A DNA stretch of 56,089 nucleotides from an uncultured Prevotellaceae bacterium (GTDB lineage Bacteria > Bacteroidota > Bacteroidia > Bacteroidales > Bacteroidaceae), in the NCBI GenBank assembly GCA_947167455.1, contig CAMVIB010000017.1, positions 1 to 56,089 on the forward strand. The letters are read 5' to 3'. This document shows, one piece after another, positions 50,285 to 56,089 of this stretch. Positions within the stretch are counted from its first letter, which is position 1. Every line of letters starts with the position of its first letter. The notes under the pieces were generated by a model. It was given only the letters and a program-made list of their open reading frames with translations. It ran no database searches and was not told the origin of the DNA. The translations under genes and the position numbers were made by a program.

Positions 50285-51637
50285 ATGCACAAGAAAGCTT
50301 TTCTCTATTTCATATGCGCCGTGTCGGCCATGGGCGGACTGCTGTTTGGCTACGACTGGGTGGTCATTGGCGGTGCCAAGCCGTTCTATGAACTCTATTT
50401 CGGCATCGCCGACTCGCCCGTCATGCAAGGCGTGGCAATGACAACGGCACTGGTGGGCTGCCTCGTGGGAGCCATGGTGGCAGGTGCTGCCGCCGACCGC
50501 TATGGCCGCAAGCCCCTGCTCACAACATCTGCCGTGCTCTTCACCGTATCTGCCATCGGCACAGGTCTGTTCAACGACTTCACATTATTCAACATTGCGC
50601 GATTCGTGGGAGGTGTGGGAATCGGCGTGGCATCGGCCTTGGCACCAATGTACATCGCCGAGGTGAGCCCGGCACAGATCCGGGGGCGCATGGTGAGCCT
50701 CAACCAGATGACCATCGTCTTGGGCATACTCGCAGCTCAGGTGGTGAACATGCTGCTGGCCCGCGACACCAACGTGGCCGAGAGCCAGGCATGGAACGTG
50801 GCATGGGGCTGGCGCTGGATGTTTTGGGCCGAGACGCTGCCGGCGGCACTATTCCTGGCGATGAGCTTCTTCATACCGGAGAGCCCGGTGTTTGAGAGGC
50901 TTAAGAACCGCACCCAAGCCGCGACGCCACAGAGCGACGGGCTTACACACCCTCAGGAGACAGCTCTGACGCAAAAACTCACCAGCCCCGTAGCACTGTG
51001 GAAAGGGGAAGGGGGTAAGGCATCGCCCTACCGCCACGTCCTGCTCCTGGGACTCTTCATCGCCGTCTTCCAGCAGTGGTGCGGCACGAATGTCATCTTC
51101 AACTACGCGCAGGAGATTTTCGTCGGCGCAGGCTTCGACGTTGACGGCATGTTCATCAACATCGTCATCACGGGAGTTGCCAATGTCGTCTTCACCTTCG
51201 TGGCTCTCTACACCATCGAGAAGTGGGGCCGCCGCACGCTGATGCTGCTGGGGGCCGGCGGACTGGGCATCATCTACGGCGTGCTGGGGTGGTGCTACTT
51301 CCAACACATGACGGGCATCGCCATGGTGGCACTCGTGGTGGCGGCAATATCGGTCTATGCCATGACACTGGGGCCTGTCACATGGACGCTGCTGGCCGAG
51401 ATTTTCCCAAACCGTGTGCGGGGCGTGGCGATGGCGACATGCACCTTTGCTCTGTGGGTGGGATGCTGCACACTGACATTCTCGTTCCCATCGATGAACG
51501 CGGCCCTGGGCAGCAGCGGCACCTTCTGGGTCTATGCTGCCATCTGTGCATGCGCCTTTGTCTTCCTCTGGCGCAACTGCCCCGAGACGAAGGGTAAGAG
51601 CCTGGAGGAACTGGAACATGAGCTGACTTGTTTTTAA
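50285..51637 (+). CDS. Sugar:proton symporter of the MFS sugar-porter family
   Basis: This 450-residue protein has about 12 membrane segments. It carries the sugar-porter signatures: GGLLFGYDWVVIGG in helix 1, DRYGRKPLL, IAEVSPAQIRGRMVSLNQ, PESPVF before the central loop, QQWCGTNVIFNYA in helix 7 and PETKGKSLEELE at the end. Close bacterial relatives move xylose, arabinose or galactose. It is 24 bp before the DUF5107-TPR gene, so the two form an operon. Confidence 0.9.
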   Translation: MHKKAFLYFICAVSAMGGLLFGYDWVVIGGAKPFYELYFGIADSPVMQGVAMTTALVGCLVGAMVAGAAADRYGRKPLLTTSAVLFTVSAIGTGLFNDFTLFNIARFVGGVGIGVASALAPMYIAEVSPAQIRGRMVSLNQMTIVLGILAAQVVNMLLARDTNVAESQAWNVAWGWRWMFWAETLPAALFLAMSFFIPESPVFERLKNRTQAATPQSDGLTHPQETALTQKLTSPVALWKGEGGKASPYRHVLLLGLFIAVFQQWCGTNVIFNYAQEIFVGAGFDVDGMFINIVITGVANVVFTFVALYTIEKWGRRTLMLLGAGGLGIIYGVLGWCYFQHMTGIAMVALVVAAISVYAMTLGPVTWTLLAEIFPNRVRGVAMATCTFALWVGCCTLTFSFPSMNAALGSSGTFWVYAAICACAFVFLWRNCPETKGKSLEELEHELTCF

Positions 51638-51661
51638 ACACCTAAAAAATAATACAGAAAT

Positions 51662-54600
51662 ATGGTAAAAGCATGGCGTGAACTCGTCACCATACCCACC
51701 TACGAGGTGGGCAAACCCGAGAAGAACCCGATGTTTCTCGAGAAACGTGTCTATCAGGGCAGCAGCGGAGTCGTCTATCCATACCCCGTCATCGAGAAGA
51801 TAGCCGACGAGAAGGTTGACCACGAATACATGGCCGTGTGGCTCGAGAACGAATACATCAAGGTGATGCTACTGCCCGGGCTGGGAGGCCGTGTGCAGAT
51901 GGCCTACGACAAGATCCGCGGGCGTCATTTCGTATATTACAACCACGTCATAAAACCCGCTCTCGTGGGACTCGCAGGGCCGTGGATCAGCGGCGGCATA
52001 GAGTTCAACTGGCCACAGCACCACCGCCCGTCAACCTATATGCCCGTGGACCATAAGATTGAGGCTAACCAAGACGGCAGCATGACGGTATGGTGCAACG
52101 AGATGGAACGCATGTTCCACCAGAAAGGACTCGTAGGATTCACACTGAGGCCGGGATGCGCCTACATCGAGATCAACGGCCGACTCTCCAACCGCACGCC
52201 TCTGCCACAGACCTTCCTTTGGTGGGCGAACCCCGCCGTCGAGGTCAACGACGATTACCAGAGTGTGTTCCCGCCAGACGTGAATGCCGTCTTCGACCAT
52301 GGCAAGCGAGCCGTGTCGAGCTTCCCCATCGCAACAGGGACATACTACAAGATGGACTATAGCGCCGGAGTAGATATCTCCAACTACCGTAACATCAAAG
52401 TGCCGACAAGCTACATGGCCGTCAACTCAAAGTATGACTTCGAGGGTGGCTACGAGAACGACACTCAGGCCGGGATGCTCCACGTCGCCAGCCACCATCT
52501 CTCGCCCGGCAAGAAGCAGTGGACATGGGGCAACGGCGACTTCGGACGAGCCTGGGACCGTAACCTGACCGACGAATTAGTTGATGAGTCGGCCCCTAAC
52601 AAAGGCTTCCGACCATACATAGAACTGATGGCAGGAGTATATACCGAGAACCAGCCGGACTTCACATGGCTCATGCCCTACGAGGAGAAACAGTTTACAC
52701 AGTACTTCATGCCATACCGCGAGCTGGGCGTGGTAAAGCAGGCTACAAGGGACTTCATCTTCAGCATCAACCCCGGCACCTCTGCCACCCACGGCGAGGA
52801 AACGCAGAAGACGACAGACAGCGTGGGCAATAGCGTATGTATCAAGGTGTTGGCAACAGTAAAAAAGGACGTGCGACTGGTGTTACGCGCCAACAACGAC
52901 ACACTCCTCGACCATACCGTGACCCTTTCGCCAGAAGAAGTCTTCTGCCAGTGTGTTGACATCAGAGAGGCCGCTTTCGCAGACCTTACCTTTAATATAT
53001 ATAAGGTATCTGCCACACTCGACTCACAGAGAGGAGGAGGCAGCAGAGCCTTGCTGTCATGGAGCCCCGAACCCGACGAGGTGCGACCCATCCCCGACTC
53101 TGCCGAGGCCGCCCTGCCACCCAAGGACTGCAAGACGTGCGACCAGCTCTTCCTCACAGGCCTGCATCTGGAACAATACCGCCACGCCACATGGTCGGCT
53201 CTCGACTACTATGAAGAGGCCCTGCGACGCGACCCCGACGACGTGCGGTGCCTCAATCAGATGGGGCTCTGGTATCTGCGACGAGGACGCTTCATGAAGG
53301 CTGAGGGCTACCTGCGACGAGCCGTGAAGATATGGCAACGCCGAAACCCCAACCCATACGACGGCGAAGCAATCTTCAACCTCGCCTTGGCCCTGAAGTA
53401 CCAAGCCTATAACGACGGCAACGGTATGCGTCAGGGCAGCACCCCCTCCCCCGACAAAATAAACGAGGCGTATGAGCTGTTCTGGAAAGCAACATGGAAC
53501 AAGGCCTGGGCCGATGCCGCATACTTCGAGGCAGCATGCATCAGCGTCGGCGAGAGACACCTCGACGATGCCCTCGACGAGCTGAACCGATGCCTCGTCT
53601 TCAACAGCTGCAACCACAAGGCACGAGCTCTCAAGGCTGCCGTGCTGCGCATGCTGCAGGCCGACAAGCAGAAAGGCAACATGCAGATGGGGTCCTCCGA
53701 GGAACTCAACAAGAGGCTGGAGCTCATCAAGGAGTCACTGCAGCTGGATCCCTTCAACTATGGCATACGCTACGAGCAATACCTCCTGACGAAGGACGAG
53801 GACTTGCTGAAGGAGATGGCCGAGATGATGCACGACAATGTCAGCAACTACCATGAGCTGGCTCTCGACTATGCCCAGGCAGGAATGTGGCAGGAGTGCA
53901 TAGACATCCTGAAGATGTGCCGAGCCAAGCATCCGCTCACCTACTACTACATCGGGTGGGCACAGCTGTGCCAAGGCGATGCCGCAGCGGCCAAGGAGTC
54001 GTTCTGCGAGGCCGAGAAGACTGACAGCTACTGCTGCTTCCCCAACCGCTTGGAGGATGTCGTGGCGCTGAACATGGCCAAGGCCGTTAACCCCGACGGA
54101 GCCAGGGCGCCATACTACCTCGGATGCCTCTACTACGACAAACGCCAGTATGACCTCGCCGCTGAGGACTGGGAACTTGCGGCCAAGCTCGACCCGCTGT
54201 TCCCCACCGTGTGGCGAAACCTCGCACTGGCACGCTTCAACAAGCAGGGGCGGCAGGACGAGGCCGTGATGCTCATGGAACGTGCCTTCCATCTCGACGA
54301 GGACGACGAGCGCGTACTCATGGAACTCGACCAGCTCTACAAACGCCTGCAGAGGCCACATGCCGAGCGTCTGGCATTCCTTCAGAAATATCCAGACCTC
54401 ATACAGCGTCGTGACGACCTCGTGCTCGAGGAGATCACCCTCCTGAATCAGGTAGGGCGTCACGAAGAGGCAATGCACAAACTCGACAGCCACATCTTCC
54501 ATCCCTGGGAGGGAGGCGAAGGCAAGGTGCCCGCACAGTATCAGATCTGCCGCGTCGAACTGGCCAAACGCCTGCTCGCAGAAGTGCTGTCTGAAAGCAC

Positions 54601-55462
54601 CAATATCCCTGACAGCACAGAACCCCATAACAGCACAGAGAACCCTGACAGCACTTGCGGAACGAAGGTGACTGACAGCACTTGCGGAACGAAGGTGAAC
54701 GACAGCACTTGCGGAACGAAGGTGACTGATGTCGCGGAGAAGATTCGACGTGCCATTCGTTTGTTAGACGAGTGCTTGGAATATCCTCATCACCTCGGCG
54801 AAGGCAAGCTCTACGGAGCGCAGGAGAATGACTTCCACTACCTCCTTGGCGTGGCCTACGAGCTGCAAGGCAATCTCGACGAGGCCCGTCGCCATTACGA
54901 GCTGGCCACCCAAGGCCCCACGGAGCCCGCCGCCGCCATATACTACAACGATGCTAAGCCCGACAAGATTTTCTATGCCGCCCTCGCCTACCGCCGCCTT
55001 GCCTTCCCAAGTCGTGTGGTCGGCGGTATGTCCGCCGACACCTTCCACGACGTCCACCACGACGCCCTCCACGACGTCCACCACGACGCCCTCCCCGACG
55101 CCACCTCCCTCCCCGACACCAACCCCGCCGTTTCTCCCCTCCTCTCCTCCACCACCCTCCTTGCTCGCGCCAACAGCCTCTGCTACAAGCTCATCAACTA
55201 CGGCCAGCAGCACATCTTCGAGAAGCAGACGATGGACTATTTCGCCGTATCCCTCCCCGACCTCCTCATCTGGGACGGCGACTTACAGGAGAGGAACACC
55301 ATCCACTGCAACCTCATGATGGCCCTCGGCAACATAGGCCTCGGCAACATAGAGAAAGGCCACCACTTCCTTGAACTCGTAGAGGCCGCTGACATCAACC
55401 ATGCCGTGCCACCTGCCATGCGCACTCTCATGCCACTCATAGGCCAGCAACGCCACTCATAA
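51662..55462 (+). CDS. DUF5107 domain and TPR-repeat protein
   Basis: This 1266-residue protein has no signal peptide, so it is likely cytoplasmic. Residues about 1-380 match DUF5107 (NEYIKVMLLPGLGGRVQMAYDKIRGRHFVYYN, GPWISGGIEFNWPQHHRP, FLWWANPAVEVNDDYQSVFPPD), thought to have a galactose-mutarotase-like beta fold. Residues about 480-960 are TPR helices (ALDYYEEALRRDPDDVRCLNQMGLWYLRRGRFMKAEGYLRRA). The C-terminal quarter is interrupted by two low-complexity insertions made of in-frame DNA repeats (54647-54727 and 55045-55092). With a sugar importer upstream, it may act on a sugar or sugar derivative inside the cell, but no activity can be assigned. Confidence 0.85.
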   Translation: MVKAWRELVTIPTYEVGKPEKNPMFLEKRVYQGSSGVVYPYPVIEKIADEKVDHEYMAVWLENEYIKVMLLPGLGGRVQMAYDKIRGRHFVYYNHVIKPALVGLAGPWISGGIEFNWPQHHRPSTYMPVDHKIEANQDGSMTVWCNEMERMFHQKGLVGFTLRPGCAYIEINGRLSNRTPLPQTFLWWANPAVEVNDDYQSVFPPDVNAVFDHGKRAVSSFPIATGTYYKMDYSAGVDISNYRNIKVPTSYMAVNSKYDFEGGYENDTQAGMLHVASHHLSPGKKQWTWGNGDFGRAWDRNLTDELVDESAPNKGFRPYIELMAGVYTENQPDFTWLMPYEEKQFTQYFMPYRELGVVKQATRDFIFSINPGTSATHGEETQKTTDSVGNSVCIKVLATVKKDVRLVLRANNDTLLDHTVTLSPEEVFCQCVDIREAAFADLTFNIYKVSATLDSQRGGGSRALLSWSPEPDEVRPIPDSAEAALPPKDCKTCDQLFLTGLHLEQYRHATWSALDYYEEALRRDPDDVRCLNQMGLWYLRRGRFMKAEGYLRRAVKIWQRRNPNPYDGEAIFNLALALKYQAYNDGNGMRQGSTPSPDKINEAYELFWKATWNKAWADAAYFEAACISVGERHLDDALDELNRCLVFNSCNHKARALKAAVLRMLQADKQKGNMQMGSSEELNKRLELIKESLQLDPFNYGIRYEQYLLTKDEDLLKEMAEMMHDNVSNYHELALDYAQAGMWQECIDILKMCRAKHPLTYYYIGWAQLCQGDAAAAKESFCEAEKTDSYCCFPNRLEDVVALNMAKAVNPDGARAPYYLGCLYYDKRQYDLAAEDWELAAKLDPLFPTVWRNLALARFNKQGRQDEAVMLMERAFHLDEDDERVLMELDQLYKRLQRPHAERLAFLQKYPDLIQRRDDLVLEEITLLNQVGRHEEAMHKLDSHIFHPWEGGEGKVPAQYQICRVELAKRLLAEVLSESTNIPDSTEPHNSTENPDSTCGTKVTDSTCGTKVNDSTCGTKVTDVAEKIRRAIRLLDECLEYPHHLGEGKLYGAQENDFHYLLGVAYELQGNLDEARRHYELATQGPTEPAAAIYYNDAKPDKIFYAALAYRRLAFPSRVVGGMSADTFHDVHHDALHDVHHDALPDATSLPDTNPAVSPLLSSTTLLARANSLCYKLINYGQQHIFEKQTMDYFAVSLPDLLIWDGDLQERNTIHCNLMMALGNIGLGNIEKGHHFLELVEAADINHAVPPAMRTLMPLIGQQRHS
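54647..54727 (+). repeat. Three in-frame 27-bp coding repeats
   Basis: Three tandem 27-base units encode DSTCGTKVT, DSTCGTKVN, DSTCGTKVT (residues 996-1022 of the DUF5107 protein). Partial units with ACAGCACAGA precede them (54611-54646). The length is a multiple of three, so the reading frame survives. Confidence 0.85.
55045..55092 (+). repeat. Two in-frame 24-bp coding repeats in a C-rich tract
   Basis: Two identical 24-base units encode HDVHHDAL twice. They open a strongly pyrimidine-rich stretch (to about 55170) coding for Pro, Ser and Asp, unlike the composition of the rest of the gene. Confidence 0.8.
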
Positions 55463-55476
55463 GCCTGCAACGCCCT

Positions 55477-55873
55477 CCCCTAGGCGATGCAGCCGTCTCC
55501 CCTAGGCGATGCAACCGTCTCCCCTAGGCGATGCAGCCGTCTCCCCTAGGCGAAGAGCTTAGCCCACGTTCGTGGGACAATCAGCCCACGTTCGTGGGAC
55601 AATGCGCCCACGTTCGTGGGACGATTAGCCCACGTTCGTGGGACAAGCACAACCCCTAGGCGATACACCAAAAGCCCCTAGGCGATGCGCCAAGAGCCCC
55701 TAGGCGATGCGCCAAGAACGCCTAGGCGATGCAACAAGAGCCCCTAGGCGATGCGCCAAGAGCGCCTAGGCGATACACCAAAAGCCCCTAGGCGATGCGC
55801 CAAGAGCCCCAAGACGATGCGCCAAGAGCGCCAAGGCGATGCAACATGAACGCCAAGGCGAAGTTCTGTCTCA
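55477..55873. repeat. 18-unit array with 22-bp period
   Basis: Directly after the last gene, units start at 55477, 55499, 55521 and 55543 (core CCCCTAGGCGATGC), then at 55563, 55585, 55607 and 55629 (core CCCACGTTCGTGGGA, a palindrome), then ten units from 55653 to 55851, again of the first type, some with CGCCTAGGCG and the last three degraded to CAAGGCGAT. Nearly every step is exactly 22 bp. There are no unique spacers. The stretch is not open as a coding frame. Confidence 0.85.
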
Positions 55874-55933
55874 TTGGTCATGGAATAGGGTTGAGCGTGC
55901 ACGACCTTTAGCAAAATGCCATTATCGGTGGTG

Positions 55934-56024
55934 CAAAGTTACGAACTCAACTTTAGCAAGCTTCTGTAGCCCTGCAGGGGTGGCTCATCACAGGCAGGGG
56001 CGTCAGCCCCTGCTACAGCCGAAG
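55934..56024 (-). repeat. Interspersed repeat copy C, with a -7-like box
   Basis: Read on the minus strand, this holds GCAGGGGC/GCCCCTGC (a hairpin), then CCACCCCTGCAGGGCTACAG, AAGCTTGCTAAAG and TTGAGTTCG, matching copies A and B. It ends in TAACTTTG (55934-55941), a -7-type element pointing leftward into the 22-bp array. No minus-strand gene follows it. Confidence 0.5.
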
Positions 56025-56039
56025 ACGGAAAAAGAAAAT

Positions 56040-56089
56040 GATTATCCGCAATCGTACCACCAAGACGCTGGAAGCGTCTCCTCTCAATA
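56040..56089. mobile_element. Second copy of the palindromic element, cut by window end
   Basis: These 50 bases are identical to 49578-49627, including the full 24-bp terminal repeat and first internal hairpin. The rest lies outside the window. Confidence 0.8.

Noticed and set aside
55477..55873. CRISPR array
   Set aside because: Units follow each other directly at 22 bp with no unique spacers, and no cas genes are present.

Overview
The window looks like a chromosome segment of a high-GC Bacteroidales bacterium, most likely Prevotellaceae or a close gut or rumen relative. Three things point there. Promoters have the Bacteroidetes form (TTTG, about 19 bases, TAnnTTTG). The housekeeping block rlmN, DUF4837 lipoprotein, pdxA, NtrC-like regulator, lptE, TPR protein, secG is Bacteroidetes-like in content. 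Several secreted enzymes end in the 'DLRG...GIYI' tail common in this group. No plasmid or phage genes were seen. All names come from reading translated sequence; no database search was run.

Layout. 1-2370 (minus): tRNA-Cys, pyrD and pyrK, tRNA-His, with terminators and promoters. 2619-5405 (minus): a STAS protein and a membrane sensor that joins a SpoIIE-type phosphatase to an RsbW-like kinase domain, then an SPFH protein (5450-6391). 6442-10631 (minus): uxaA, uxaB and a zinc dehydrogenase behind one good promoter; this is the enzyme set that takes L-galactonate to 2-keto-3-deoxygluconate. 10872-22138 (plus): a long housekeeping run (rlmN to folD) with a GH115 alpha-glucuronidase between secG and ffh, closed by a strong terminator.

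22370-37070 is a pectin/arabinogalactan-degrading locus: PL1 pectate lyase, GH53 galactanase, a divergent membrane regulator with a periplasmic propeller fused to AraC, then GH43 arabinanase, GH51 arabinofuranosidase, a decayed carboxylesterase, a second GH53 and a protein with three hydrolase domains. There is no susC/susD pair. 37186-40488 (minus) is a three-gene operon: FucP-type sugar importer, amidohydrolase (lactonase-like) and an aldo/keto reductase closely resembling plant L-galactose dehydrogenase. With 6442-10631 it would make a complete oxidative route for L-galactose, from import to 2-keto-3-deoxygluconate, in two transcription units. This is the most interesting proposal in the window.

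40676-48340 holds a pseudouridine synthase, dnaX, a DivIC/FtsB-like protein, an acyltransferase fused in frame to a lipoprotein, an acyl-ACP thioesterase and ilvN. 48562-55462 holds an AraC regulator, a sugar:proton symporter and a DUF5107-TPR protein. Repeats are concentrated in the last 8 kb: a 254-bp element with perfect 24-bp terminal inverted repeats (a second copy is cut by the window end), in-frame coding repeats, and an 18-unit, 22-bp-period array after the last gene.
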